The translations under genes were made by a program, and so were the position numbers. From contig CAVPIM010000014.1 in assembly GCA_963704995.1 (NCBI GenBank), forward strand, positions 1 to 64,000: a DNA stretch of 64,000 nt. The letters are read 5' to 3'. Of this stretch, positions 1-9,870 are shown piece by piece. Below the pieces are notes generated by a model that ran no database searches, was not told where the DNA came from, and worked only from the letters and a program-made list of their open reading frames with translations. The DNA is from RYN-230 sp963704995. GTDB taxonomy: Bacteria > Actinomycetota > Actinomycetes > Streptosporangiales > Streptosporangiaceae. Every line of letters begins with the position of its first letter. Positions within the stretch are counted from its first letter, which is position 1.

Positions 1-938
1 CAGGGCACCAGGCCGAGGGTTGCCATTGTGCTGCCCCACACGCCCGCGCCTGGCCCGCCACCGCCCGGCCGGGGCTGGGTGCACCAGGCCAACCCGTCCG
101 GCGAGCAGTGACCCCGGGCCATGCTCCGCTACGCCCGGCGCGAGGTCCAGATCCCCCACGGTCGTGCAGCCCTCCCGCTGAACACCGGGGTGGCGCAGCC
201 CCGGGCAGCATCTCGCGGCGGGCATGCCGAACACACGCCGAGGGTCGATCAAAAAAAGGCCCAGCGAGTGGCCTCGCCCGCCCCGACGTCCAGCGCCTGA
301 TCCCGCCGATCAGCGGACGCGAGGGGGGGGGCTGCCTCCTGCCTCCGTTCGGGGGACGCGCGGGCAGCAGCAGCACGGTCACCAGGGCTACCCCGAACGA
401 GGCCAGGTCCAGCCCGTACACCGGCCCGAACCCGAAGTGCGCGATAAGCAGCCCGGCCATGGCCGGGCCGACCACCGTGGTCAGCTGGTTCGCGGCGGAC
501 TGCACGGAGATCGCCGCGGGAAGGTCCTCCGGCGGCACCAGCCGCCACAGCGAGGCCCGGCGGGCCGACCAGTCCAGGCCCTGGAAGGCCGCCGCCTCGG
601 CCGTGCAGGCGAACAGCGGCCAGACCTGCGGATGGGGAACCAGCGCGTTGGCGGTCAGGCCCGCGCTCCCGGCGGCCAGCATGAACTGGGTGAACAGCAT
701 GACCCGCCGCCGGTCCCAGGCATCCACCAGCGGCCCGCCGAGCAGCGACCCGGCCAGCAGGGGGGCCAGCTGGCCCAGGCTGACCAGCCCGACCATGGCG
801 GTGGACCCGGTCAGCCGGTACGTCTGGTACGAGACGGCCACGATCGTGAGCTGGCTGCCCACCTGGGAGACCAGCTCGGCCGCCCCACAGCCGCCGGAAG
901 TTCCGGTGCCGCCGCAGCGGCCCGGCGTCCACGAGGAC
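1..938 (-). pseudogene. MFS exporter (EntS/enterobactin-exporter-like), frame-broken and cut by window edge
   Basis: This is an inner-membrane major facilitator transporter of the EntS-like group. A likely GTG start at 938 opens with VLVDAGPLRRHRNFRRLW, the usual N-terminus of this group. One extra base near 866-876 shifts the frame. From there to about 300 an uninterrupted frame reads VSYQTYRLTGSTAMVGLVSL, then SLLGGPLVDAWDRRRVMLF (the loop 2-3 motif), then LDWSARRASLWRLVP and VVGPAMAGLLIAHFGFGPVY. A second shift falls in a run of seven T near 258, where the expected FLID...VFGMP motif appears one frame over. Further shifts follow to position 1, with recognisable pieces such as SLLAGRVGLVH. 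Either the gene is decaying or the sequence has indels near its end. Its substrate cannot be read from the sequence. Confidence 0.7.
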
Positions 939-1342
939 GCCGCCGACGATCCGGCGGGTGCGGGACCAGTGCGCGCCCACCCGGGACCCGCCTGCGCGCG
1001 GCCGGCTGCGCAGGCTCTCCGGGCATGCGGCCTCCACCGGCAGGACCGCGCGCCCCGCGCTCCCTGCCTGCTCGCTCTGCTTGCTCAACTGGGTCAGCTC
1101 CGCCGCCTCCCCCGGCCAGAAGGGCCGGGCGGCGGCGACGCTCGCTGTGTCGTATGTATACCGAACGGGGCACCCCGCCTCCCCGCCCGGGGGCGACAGG
1201 GCAGGCCAGAGCGCTCAGAGGAAATTGAGAGGCAGGCCATAGGGGGGCCTGGACCCGGTCGGCGATTCTTAATCCCAGAGCGTGATCACCACCCCGGCCG
1301 CGAGCGCCTCCCGCGCCCGCGGCCACCGCTGGAAAGGCACCG

Positions 1343-2040
1343 ATGAACGGAATCACCCAGAGCACCGCGCTCTGGTACGCGAGCCGGGCCACCGGAGTGG
1401 TGAGCCTGCTTCTGCTGACCGCGGTGGTCCTGCTGGGCGTCCTGGTCAACCGCCAGGGACGGCTGCCCGGCCTGCCCCGGTTCGTGGTCACCGGGCTGCA
1501 CCGCAACCTGTCGCTGCTCGGCGTGGCGTTCGTGGCCATCCACGTGATCACGGCCGTCCTCGATCCCTACGTCCATCCGGATCGTCGCGATCGTGATCCC
1601 GTTCGCCTCGGCCTATAAGGGTTTCTGGCTCGGCCTGGGCGCGATCTCCCTCGATGTGGTGCTCGCCCTGATCCTGACCAGCCTGGCCCGCGCCCGGATG
1701 AGCCGCCGCCTCTGGCGGTCGTGCACTGGCTCGGCTACGTGGCCTGGGGCTCCGCCCTGGTCCACAGCCTGGGCAGCAGCAACGACCTGCACAGCGGCAT
1801 CCTGCTCTACATGGCGATCGCCTGCGCCCGGCCGTGATCGCCGCGGTGGCCTGGCGGGTGACCCACGCCGGGCGGGAGATCCCCCGCGAGGAACGCGCGG
1901 CGGCCACCCTGGCCATGATGTCCCCGGCCAGCGCCCCCCCGGCCCGTGGCGCCCCGCGCGACGGAGCGCGTCCCCCTGGCCCGGGGAACCGGGCCCCCGA
2001 GAACGTCCGCGACCGACTCACGAAAGCCGATACGCGATGA
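1343..2040 (+). pseudogene. Ferric-reductase-like transmembrane protein, three frame breaks
   Basis: A multi-pass membrane protein of the ferric-reductase-like (cytochrome b-type) family. It starts at ATG 1343 with MNGITQSTALWYASRATGVV, typical of the actinobacterial members. Helix-bearing segments are spread over three frames. The frame changes near 1573 (DPYV to IRIVAIVIPFASAYKGFWLGL), near 1719 (ARMSRRLW to VHWLGYVAWGSALVHSLGSS) and near 1832 (YMAIACA to VIAAVAWRVTHAGREIPREE). Conserved histidines lie in LHRNLSLLGVAFVAIHV, HWLGY and VHSLGSSNDLHSG, as expected for haem or flavin-linked electron transfer. The stop at 2038-2040 overlaps the ATG of the NuoF-like gene (2037), so the two are translationally coupled. 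Known relatives sit beside NuoF-like and ferredoxin genes, as here. Confidence 0.75.
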
Positions 2041-3383
2041 CCATGGACCACCGTGCCGTACCCCGCCCCGCACCACGGGCCGCGGACAGCCACCCGGCCC
2101 GCACGGGACCGTACCGCACCGGATCCGGCCCGGCGGGCGGCGACCGCCCAGGCTGCTGCCAGTGCACGGGGCGGTCCCCGTGGACCTGCGCACCCACCTG
2201 TCGCGCTACGCGGCCCCGCCCTACTTCGGGCACCCGGGCCGGCTCATCCCGGTCCTGAAGGCCGCCGGCCTCACCGGCCGCGGCGGCGCGGCCTTCCCGG
2301 TGTACCGCAAGCTGCAGGCCGTGGCCGAGGCCAAGACCCATCCGATCGTCATCGGCAACGGCGCCGAGGGCGAGCCCGCCAGCGACAAGGACAAGGCGCT
2401 GCTGTGGAGCCGCCGCACCGTCCTCGACGGCCTCCAGCTGGCCGCCGAGGCGGTGGGGTCGAGGCGGTCGCCCTCTACGTGCACCGCAACGCACGGCTCC
2501 AGGAGCGACTGCCGCCGCGGTCGCCGAGCGCGCCCGGCCCGGATCGACCTGGCCCCGGTCGAGATCATCGACGCGCCGCCGCGCTTCCTGGCCGGCGAGG
2601 AATCCGCGCTGGCCAGCCGGATCAGCGGCCAGCCCGCCATGCCCCGGTTCAAGCCGCCGCGGGTGTTCGAGCGCGGCGTCGGTCGGCCGGCCGACGCTGG
2701 TGCACAACGTGGAGACCCTGGCCCACATCGCCCTGATCGCCCGGTACGGGCCGGACTGGTTCCGGTCCGCCGGCACCCCGGATGAGCCGGGCAGCATGCT
2801 GTGCACGCTGCACCAGGCCGACGGCCGGCGCTATGTGGTGGAAACCGAGCTCGGCACGCCCTGCGCGACCTGCTCCGGCTCGAGGGCACCCAGGCGGTGC
2901 TCAGCGGCGGCTATCACGGCGCCTGGGTGCCGGCCGCGGACGCGGCCCGGATGATCACTCAGTAACGAGCATCTCCAGGCCGCGGGCGCCTTCGTGGGCG
3001 CCGGCGTCCTGGTCGCCCTGCCGGCCGACCGCTGCGGGATCGCCGAGACCGCCCGGGTCGCCCGGTACCTCGCGCTGGAATCGGCCGGCCAGTGCGGGCC
3101 GTGCTTCAACGGCCTGCCCCGCATCGCCGCCGCGCTGGACGAGGTGGCCAGCCCGCGGCCGGACCCGCGCGCGGTCACGGACATGATCCGCTGGGCGGGG
3201 CTGGTCGAGGGCCGGGGCGCCTGCCACCACCCGGACGGCACCACCCGGTTCGTCCGCAGCGCCCTGCACGTCTTCCGGGAGGAGATCCGGAACCACAGCG
3301 CCGGGCGGTGCGTGGACCCGGCCCGGGAGCCGTTCCTGCCCCTGCCCGCGGACACCGCCCTCGACGCAGCGGACTGGAGCTGA
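2037..3383 (+). pseudogene. NuoF-like (51-kDa) flavin/Fe-S oxidoreductase subunit, at least six frame breaks
   Basis: A homologue of the NADH-binding 51 kDa subunit of complex I, probably the soluble electron-input part of the redox chain formed with the upstream membrane protein and downstream ferredoxin. Motifs in order are LTGRGGAAFPVYRKL (FMN loop), IGNGAEGEPASDKDKALL, VHNVETLAHIALI, SGGYHGAWVPAADAA, ESAGQCGPCFNGLP and GRGACHHPDGTTRFVRSAL. The frame changes near 2145, 2457, 2513, 2540, 2690, 2862 and 2956; from 2958 to the stop at 3383 it is intact. The cluster loop reads A-G-Q-C-G-P-C where classical NuoF has C-G-x-C-x-x-C, so the first ligand is replaced. I believe this is normal for this actinobacterial subfamily. 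Motifs are preserved and there is little other decay, so sequence indels are as likely as pseudogenisation. Confidence 0.75.
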
Positions 3384-3389
3384 GCGGCG

Positions 3390-3593
3390 ATGAAGAAGGA
3401 ACTGCGGGTCAACCCGACCGCCTGCTCCGGCCACGGGCTGTGCGCGGAACTGCTCCCCGAGCTCGTCACGCTGGACGAGTGGGGATACCCGGTGGTGGCC
3501 CGCGGGCCGGTGCCGCGCGCCCTGGACCGGCATGTCCGCCGGGCCGTGACCGACTGCCCCGTCCTGGCCCTCAAGCTGCTGCCCGCGTCCTGA
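3390..3593 (+). CDS. Small ferredoxin, [3Fe-4S]-type
   Basis: A 67-residue ferredoxin, intact, starting at ATG 3390 seven bases after the NuoF-like stop. Cys12, Cys18 (CSGHGLC) and Cys57 (TDCPVLAL) match the three-cysteine pattern of actinobacterial ferredoxins that bind [3Fe-4S] or, with one non-Cys ligand, [4Fe-4S]. Such proteins pass electrons to or from reductases and P450s in the cytosol. Its place directly behind the NuoF-like gene suggests it is the acceptor or donor for that flavoprotein. It is the only unbroken gene of the redox operon. Confidence 0.85.
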   Translation: MKKELRVNPTACSGHGLCAELLPELVTLDEWGYPVVARGPVPRALDRHVRRAVTDCPVLALKLLPAS

Positions 3594-3651
3594 GAGGGAT
3601 CTCAGAGGCAACATAGAATTGCTCCCTAGATACCGCTCGCATACTGGGACA

Positions 3652-4428
3652 ATGATGACTGACGCGCAGGCAGCGCAGCCCGCCTCCCCGGGCCAGCCCG
3701 GCAGCACCGGCCAGGCGGCCCCGATCAGGCGGCTCGACGGCGGCCCGATCCGGGTGCTGGTCGTGGACGACGAGCCGAGCCTGGCTGAGCTGCTGGCCAG
3801 CGTGCTGCGTTACGAGGGCTGGGAGATCATGACCGCCGGGGACGGCGCATCCGCGGTCCGGGCGGCCCGCGAGTTCCGGCCCGATGCCGTGGTGCTGGAC
3901 ATCATGCTGCCGGACTTCGACGGCCTGGAGGTGCTGCGCCGGGTGCGGCAGGAGTCCCCGCACGTGTGCGTGCTGTTCCTGACGGCCAAGGACGCGGTGG
4001 ACGACCGGGTGGCCGGGATCACCGCGGGCGGCGATGACTACGTCACCAAGCCGTTCAGCCTGGAGGAAGTGCTGGCCCGGCTGCGCGGGCTGCTGCGCCG
4101 GGCGGGCCTGGCCCGCGCCCGCGGCGAGACCCAGCTGGTGGTCGGCGACCTGACCATGGACGAGGACGCGCGCGAAGTCCGCCGTGGCGATGACCTGATC
4201 GACCTGACCGCGACCGAGTTCGAGCTGCTGCGCTTCCTGATGCGCAACCCGCGCCGGGTTCTGTCCAAGGCCCAGATCCTGGACCGGGTCTGGAACTACG
4301 ATTTCGGCGGCCAGGCTCACGTGGTGGAGCTGTACATCAGCTACCTGCGCAAGAAGATCGACGCGAACCGGGAGCCGCTGATCCACACGGTCCGCGGCGT
4401 CGGCTACGTGCTCAAGCCCGCAAGCTGA
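3652..4428 (+). CDS. OmpR-family response regulator (TrcR-like)
   Basis: A cytosolic two-component DNA-binding regulator of 258 residues from ATG 3652; ATG 3655 and a TTG at 3619 are alternatives. The receiver domain runs from about residue 22 to 135 (IRVLVVDDEPSLAELLASVL) with the phospho-acceptor Asp in VVLDIMLPDFDG, the Thr in LFLTAKD and the Lys in YVTKPFS. A winged-helix effector domain follows (TATEFELLRFLMRNPRRVLS, HVVELYISYLRKKID, IHTVRGVGYVLKP). It lies 10 bases before its partner kinase. A possible -10 hexamer TAGAAT at 3614-3619 precedes it, so it may be transcribed separately from the redox operon. Close mycobacterial relatives are TrcR-type regulators. Targets are unknown, but the glycosyltransferase downstream and the redox genes upstream are plausible. 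Confidence 0.92.
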   Translation: MMTDAQAAQPASPGQPGSTGQAAPIRRLDGGPIRVLVVDDEPSLAELLASVLRYEGWEIMTAGDGASAVRAAREFRPDAVVLDIMLPDFDGLEVLRRVRQESPHVCVLFLTAKDAVDDRVAGITAGGDDYVTKPFSLEEVLARLRGLLRRAGLARARGETQLVVGDLTMDEDAREVRRGDDLIDLTATEFELLRFLMRNPRRVLSKAQILDRVWNYDFGGQAHVVELYISYLRKKIDANREPLIHTVRGVGYVLKPAS

Positions 4429-4438
4429 GGAAGCATTG

Positions 4439-6113
4439 ATGAACCAGGCCAGCAACGAGGCCGGACGGCGCAGCGCGCCTGCCCGCTGGCTCGCAGGCCG
4501 TACCCTGCGTGGCCGGCTGATCGCCGGCCTCGTCACGCTGCTCGCCCTGGCCTGCGCGGCCGTCGGCCTCGTCACCTACCTGGTCCTGCACAAGGCCTTG
4601 ATGAACCAGCTCGACACGCAGCTGGCCGCGACCAGCAACCAGTACGGGCAGTGCCTGGAGTCCGGCACAGCGGACGAGGATCACGGGCGGCCGTCTCCGA
4701 CGGGCAAGCCGCCGGCGGACACCGACCACGATAACGACAATGTCCCGGGAGGCGCGGCCCTGTGCGGGAAGCACACCGGCCCGGCGACGTTCAGCGCCTG
4801 GGTCGAGGGCTCGGCGGTGCAGAATCCGGCCGTGGCCAATGGCCCGTGCCGGCTGGACGCGGCGGACCTGGTGGCGGTGAAGGCCCTGCGCAGCTCGGAC
4901 GGCCCGGTGACGGTCTCCTTCTCCAGTCTCGGCAAGTACCAGCTGATGGCCAGCCCGGGCCACGACGGCACCACGAACATCACCGGGCTGCCCCTGGCAA
5001 CCGGTCGACTCCACCCTGCGCGACGTGGGCATCGCCGAGGTCGCCGTCTTCTCGGCGGCGCTGGTGCTGACGGGGTTGCTCGGCACGGGGTTCGTCCGGC
5101 TGTCGCTGCGGCCGCTGCGCCGGGTCGCGGCCACCGCCACCCGGGTCACCCAGCTGCCGCTGGCCAGCGGCGAGGTCACGCTGCCGGACCGGGTCCCGGA
5201 CGCCAACCCGCGCACCGAGGTCGGCCAGGTCGGTACCGCGTTCAACCGGATGCTCGGCCACGTCGAGCAGGCCCTGGGCCGCCGGGCGGCCAGCGAGGCC
5301 CGGCTGCGGCGGTTCGCCGCCGACGCCAGCCACGAGCTGCGCACCCCGCTCGCCGCCATCCGCGGCTACGCCGAGCTGGCGCTGCGGCATCCCGGGCCGG
5401 TGCCCGCCGAGATCGAGCACGCGCTGCACCGGGTCGAGTCGGAATCCGAGCGGATGAGCGTCCTGGTCGACGAGCTGCTGCTGCTCGCCCAGCTGGACGC
5501 GGGCCGCCCGCTGGCCCACGACCCGGTGGACCTGACCCGGCTGGCCATCGACGCCACCAGCGACGCCCGGGTCGCCGCCAGCAGCCACCGCTGGCTCCTG
5601 GAACTGCCCGACGAGCCGGTCATGGTCCGCGGCGACGAGCACCGGCTGCACCAGGTGCTGGCCAACCTGATGAGCAACGCGGCCAAGCACACGCCCAAGG
5701 ACACCGTGGTCACGGTGGCCCTGGCGGCCGGCGAGGCACCCGGGACCATCGAGCTGAGCGTGACCGACGACGGGCCCGGCATCCCGCCTGAGCTCCAGCC
5801 CACGCTGTTCGAGCGGTTCGTCCGCGGCGACTCCGCCCGGTCCCGGGGCACCGGCGGCGCGGCCAGCACCGGCCTCGGCCTGGCCATCGTGGACGCGGTC
5901 ACCACCGCGCACGGCGGCCGGGTGCGGCTGGAGAGCAAGCCGGGCCAGACCCGGTTCGTCATCACGCTGCCCCGGCTGGACGACTTAAGGCCGCCGGGCC
6001 GGCCCGTCATCACGGCGCGGCCGTCCCCGCCGGGGCGGCGGCCCGCGCCGGCCGGTCCCCGCCGGCCCGCACCGGGCAGCCGCCCGGCCGCGGCGCCCAG
6101 CGCGGGTTCATAG
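4439..6113 (+). CDS. Sensor histidine kinase (TrcS-like), one frame break
   Basis: An inner-membrane sensor kinase paired with the preceding regulator. From ATG 4439 there is a cytosolic tail, a first membrane helix (LIAGLVTLLALACAAVGLVTYLVL) and an extracytoplasmic sensor of about 150 residues with three Cys (QCLES, ALCGK, PCRLD). A one-base shift near 5003-5008 separates this from the rest. The second part has helix 2 (VFSAALVLTGLLGTGFVRL), HAMP, H-box FAADASHELRTPLAAIRGYA, N-box NLMSNAAKHTP, G1 DDGPGIP and G2 STGLGLAIV. The C-terminus adds about 50 Pro/Arg-rich residues. All catalytic motifs are intact, so the shift is probably a sequence error, though a real knock-out cannot be excluded. 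Confidence 0.88.
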
Positions 6114-6251
6114 CCGCGGCAGAGACCAGCTCCAGTCCCGGCCCAGCCGCGGCCGCCACTGTGGGAGCATGACCTCCCTGCAGCATCTTTACGGCTCTGA
6201 CGACCCATGGGCCCCAGGAGGCCTGGCCGCTCTCCGCGCCGGGTCCGGCCG

Positions 6252-8347
6252 ATGAGCGCCATCACCGCCGGCCCGCGCCAGACCGCCGACGCAGGCCGCT
6301 CCCGGCCGGGCCCGCTCCCCCGGCTGCTGCGCGGCCCCGCGGCCGATCCGCGCTGGGCCCGTCCGGCCCTGCTCGCCCTGCTGGCGGCGACCGCCCTGCT
6401 CTACGCGGCCGGACTCAGCCGCAACGGCTGGGCCAACGACTTCTACTCGGCCGCCGTGCAGGCGGGCACCAGGAGCTGGAAAGCCTTCTTCTTCGGCTCC
6501 TTCGACGCGTCGAGCTTCATCACCGTGGACAAGACCCCGGCCTCGCTGTGGGTCATGGAGCTGTCCGCCCGGGTGTTCGGCCTGAACTCCTGGAGCGTGC
6601 TGCTGCCGCAGGCCGCCGAGGGCGTCGCGTCGGTGGCGGTCCTGTACGCCGCGGTCCGGCGCTGGTCCGGTCCCGCAGCCGGGCTCATCGCGGCCGGGGC
6701 GCTCGCGATCACGCCGGTGGCCACGCTGATGTTCCGGTTCAACAACCCCGACGCGCTGCTGGTGCTGCTGATGACCGTGGCCGCGTATGCGATGGTGCGG
6801 GCCACCGAGTCCGGCCGGACCCGCTGGATCGCGGCGGCCGGCACCCTGCTCGGGTTCGGCTTCCTGGCCAAGATGCTCCAGGCCTTCCTGGTGCTCCCCG
6901 CGTTCGCCCTGGTCTACCTGGTGGCCGGGCCGCCGGGGCTGGGCCGGCGGATCTGGCAGCTGCTGGCCGGCGGTGCGGCCCTCGTCCTCGCGGCGGGCTG
7001 GTGGGTGGCGGTCGTGCAGTTCACCCCGGCCGCCGCCGGCCCTACGTCGGGGGCTCGACCAACGACAGCCTTCTCCAGCTGGCCCTGGGCTACAACGGCC
7101 TCGGCCGGCTGGACGGCAACGAGACGGGATCGGTCGGCTTCGCCGGCGGAGGAGGCGGCGGCGGCGGGAGCGCGTTCGGCGGGTCGGCCGGCCTCAGCCG
7201 CCTGTTCGCCAGTGAGATGGGCGGCCAGATCAGCTGGCTGCTCCCTGCCGCGCTGATCGCCCTGGCCGCCCTGGTGTGGCTGTCCTGGCGCCGGCCGCGG
7301 ACCGACCGGGTCCGGGCCGCGGCGCTGCTGTGGGGCGGCTGGCTGATCGTCACCGGGCTGGTCTTCAGCTACATGAGCGGCATCATCCACCCGTACTACA
7401 CGGTGGCCCTGGCCCCCGCGATCGGCGCGCTGGCCGGCATCGGCGCGGTCACCGTGTGGCGCGCCCGGCGCAGCATGGCCGCCGGGCGGCCGCTCGCCGC
7501 CCGCGCCGTGCTGGCCCTGGCGCTGGTCGTGACCGCGTGGTGGGCGTTCGTGCTGCTCGGCCGGTCGGCCGGCTGGCTGCCCTGGCTGCGGCCCCTGGTT
7601 GGACTCTGCGGGGTGGCCGCGGCGGCGGCGGTGATCGCCGGGCGCTGGCTGCCCGGCCGGGCCGTGCTGCTGTCCGTCACGCCGCTGGCGCTGGTGGCCA
7701 GCCTGGCCGGGCCGCTCGCCTACAGCCTCGACACGGCAGCCACCGCGCACACCGGCGCGCTCCCCAGCGCCGGGCCGTCCGTCGCGTCCTTCGCCGGCCC
7801 GGGCGGGGGTCCCGGCGGCGGGTTCGGCGGCGCGCGCCCGGGCGGCGGCTCCGGCCCCCCAGGCGGCCCGGTTTCCGGTGGCCCGGCCGCGATCCCGGGC
7901 GGCACCTCCGGCCGCCCAGCCGGGACCGGCACCGGGCGCTCGGGGCAGCTCCCCGGCGGCCGGGGCGGCGGCATCGGCGGCGGGCTGGGCGGCAGCACCC
8001 AGGTCTCCAGCTCGATCACGAAGCTGCTGACCAGCGGCGCCGCCGGTTACCGCTGGACCGCGGCCACCGTCGGCGCCGAGAGCGCAGCCCCGTTCCAGCT
8101 GGCCAGCGGCGAGCCGATCATGGCCATCGGCGGGTTCAACGGCACCGACCAGGCGCCCAGCCTGGCCGAGTTCGAGAAAATGGTGGCCGCGCACGAGGTG
8201 CACTACTTCATCGGCGCGAACGGCCACACGTTCGGCGGCGGCTCCGGTGACGCGACGCAGATCACCTCCTGGGTGCAGGCGCACTTCACCAGGCAGACCG
8301 TCGGCGGCGTCACGGTCTACAACCTCACCCGCCCCGCCAGTCCCTAG
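6252..8347 (+). CDS. GT39/ArnT-type polytopic glycosyltransferase, one frame break
   Basis: A large membrane glycosyltransferase of the PMT/ArnT superfamily, which uses polyprenyl-phosphate sugars on the outer face of the membrane. The likely start is ATG 6252 (MSAITAGPRQ). The first extracytoplasmic loop SRNGWANDFYSAAVQAG holds the catalytic Asp, and FITVDKTPASLWVM is the family signature. Many membrane helices follow. A frame break near 7037 separates WWVAVVQFTPAA from RPYVGGSTNDSLLQLALGYNG, a conserved pair of motifs. The late loop YMSGIIHPYYTVALAPAIGAL is conserved too. The last 200 residues have a long Gly/Pro-rich stretch and an extracytoplasmic globular end. Such genes often follow TrcRS-like systems in actinomycetes, so regulation by the upstream pair is likely. 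Confidence 0.87.
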
Positions 8348-8364
8348 CCTCGGCCCCCGCGCCG

Positions 8365-8380
8365 CGCCCCGGCCGGGGCG
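8365..8380. terminator. Possible convergent terminator
   Basis: A perfect 16-base GC palindrome (CGCCCCGGCCGGGGCG) lies in the 45-base gap between the convergent glycosyltransferase and AraC genes. There is no T-tract and no real loop, so the assignment rests mainly on position. Confidence 0.3.
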
Positions 8381-8392
8381 GGCGTGTCCCGG

Positions 8393-9219
8393 TTAGCGGG
8401 CGGCGCGGGCGTAGGCGGCGGGGGTAATGCCGTAGCACCGGCGGAACCAGCGGGTCAGATGGGCCTGGTCGGCGAACCCGGCGTCCGCCGCGGCCTGCCC
8501 CGGCGGCGTGCCGCGGGCCAGCGCCCGCCGGGCGGCGCGCAGCCGCAGCTGGCGCTGGTACTCGCCGGGGGCCAGCCCGGCCACGGAGCGGAAGGCCCGG
8601 TACGCGGCGTAGCGGCTGCACCCGGCGGCCGCGGCCAGGTCGTCGCCGGACAGCGGCGCGGCGTAGTCCCCGTCGAGCAGGTCCCGGACCAGCCGGGCGA
8701 TGCGCAGGGTCTCGGCCGCGCTGACCCGGGCTGGGCCGGCGGCCGTCCCGCCGCCGCCCGGGCCGCCCGGCCTAGCGCCGCTGTCAGCCGCTCGCCGCGC
8801 TCCAGCGGGGTGGCCGGGCCGGTCAGCGCGTCATGCAGGCGCCGCAGCGCCGCGGCGAGCCCGGGGTCGGCCACGACCGGGGCGGCGAACAGCGGCGGCC
8901 CGGCGGGGCGGCCCCCGATGTCCGCCAGCACCTCCGCCACCAGCCCGGGACCGACGTGGATCATCCGGTAGCTGAACCCATGGCCGGCGGCGGACCGGCC
9001 GTCGTGCGGGTCGTCGGGGTTGAAGGCCATCACCATCCCGGCCGCACTGGTGTACGCGGCCCCCCGGCAGGTGAACGACTGCGCGCCGGACTCGGTCACG
9101 CCGAAGGAATACGTGTCGTGCGTGTGCCGGTGGTACACATGCTCCCGGAAGTGAGCGTGCATGGCCTCTAGCGGCTCGTCCTCCGAGCGCCAGTACCTGG
9201 ACCAGTCCCCGCCACTCAC
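8393..9219 (-). CDS. AraC-family transcription regulator, one frame break
   Basis: A regulator with an N-terminal cupin-type ligand domain and a C-terminal double helix-turn-helix. The start is taken as GTG 9219 (VSGGDWSRYWRS) because a GGAGG lies eight bases upstream of it. The cupin part contains HAHFREHVYHRHTHDTYSFG and MVMAFNPDDPHDGR. The frame shifts near 8720-8750. The C-terminal frame then reads FRSVAGLAPGEYQRQLRLRAA and ADAGFADQAHLTRWFRRCYG, the standard AraC signature, ending at the TAA at 8393. It is divergent from the DUF2000 gene, a neighbour pairing often seen, so it probably controls that gene and itself. The ligand is unknown. Confidence 0.85.
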
Positions 9220-9320
9220 CCAGACCCACCTCCGCTCCCAGTATCCCGCCGCACTCCCTGGGGCCCGGCGGCGCACGGGCGTTCAAGACGGCGGCTGGGG
9301 TGCGGGGCGAGGGTGGGGGG

Positions 9321-9731
9321 ATGCGCTTTGATACCAAGATCGCGATCGTGGTGCGCGGGGACCTGGCGGCCTGGCAGCGGCTGAACGTGACGGCGTTCCT
9401 GGCCAGCGGGGTGGCGGCCAGCTTCGGCGAGACCATCGGGAAGCCTTACGAGGACGGGTCAGGTCACCGCTACCTGGAGATGTTCCGCCAGCCCGTGCTG
9501 GTCTACGCGGCGGACGGGCCGGGACTGGGCGTGGTCCGCGAGCGAGCGGTCGCCCGGGAGATGCCCGTCGCGGTCTACACGCAGGACATGTTCGCCACCG
9601 GGCACGACGAGGCGAACCGGGCGGTGGTCCGGGCGGTCGCCGCCGGGGACCTGCGGCTGGCCGGGGTCGCGGTGTACGGGCCGCGCAACGCGGTGGACAA
9701 GGTCTGCAAGGGCCTGGCGTTGCACTCCTGA
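9321..9731 (+). CDS. DUF2000 family protein
   Basis: A 136-residue cytosolic protein of the DUF2000 family. ATG 9321 is preferred over the earlier in-frame codon at 9300 because GAGGGTGGGGGG lies directly before it and the family begins at FDTKIAIVV. Conserved segments are RFDTKIAIVVRGDLAAWQRLN, ASGVAASF, YTQDMFATGHDEANRAVV and VAVYGPRNAVDKVCKGLAL. The fold resembles peptidyl-tRNA hydrolase II. No enzymatic role is established for this family. It is transcribed divergently from the AraC regulator, its likely controller. Confidence 0.85.
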   Translation: MRFDTKIAIVVRGDLAAWQRLNVTAFLASGVAASFGETIGKPYEDGSGHRYLEMFRQPVLVYAADGPGLGVVRERAVAREMPVAVYTQDMFATGHDEANRAVVRAVAAGDLRLAGVAVYGPRNAVDKVCKGLALHS

Positions 9732-9831
9732 TCTGCGGGCCCGGCCAGCGGCACCCGGCGCATTCATAGCCGGCTGAGAAGCCGCGCCGACCGTGAACAG
9801 AACGCCCTCCGGCACCGTCGTAGTAACGAGC

Positions 9832-9850
9832 CGGCAGGGCCGCTGCCGGG
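9832..9850 (+). terminator. Small hairpin before the 9871 gene
   Basis: CCGGCAG and CTGCCGG form a perfect seven-base stem around a GGCCG loop. It lies between DUF2000 and the next gene, about 20 bases ahead of the latter's start. It could be a weak terminator or a 5' leader hairpin. No T-tract is seen. Confidence 0.3.
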
Positions 9851-9870
9851 AGAACATCTAGGAGGCCCCA

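Noticed and set aside
108..1346. Long rightward open frame over the first 1.2 kb
   Set aside because: It is antisense to the MFS exporter, is Pro/Arg/Gly-rich and has no domain pattern. High GC makes such frames common.
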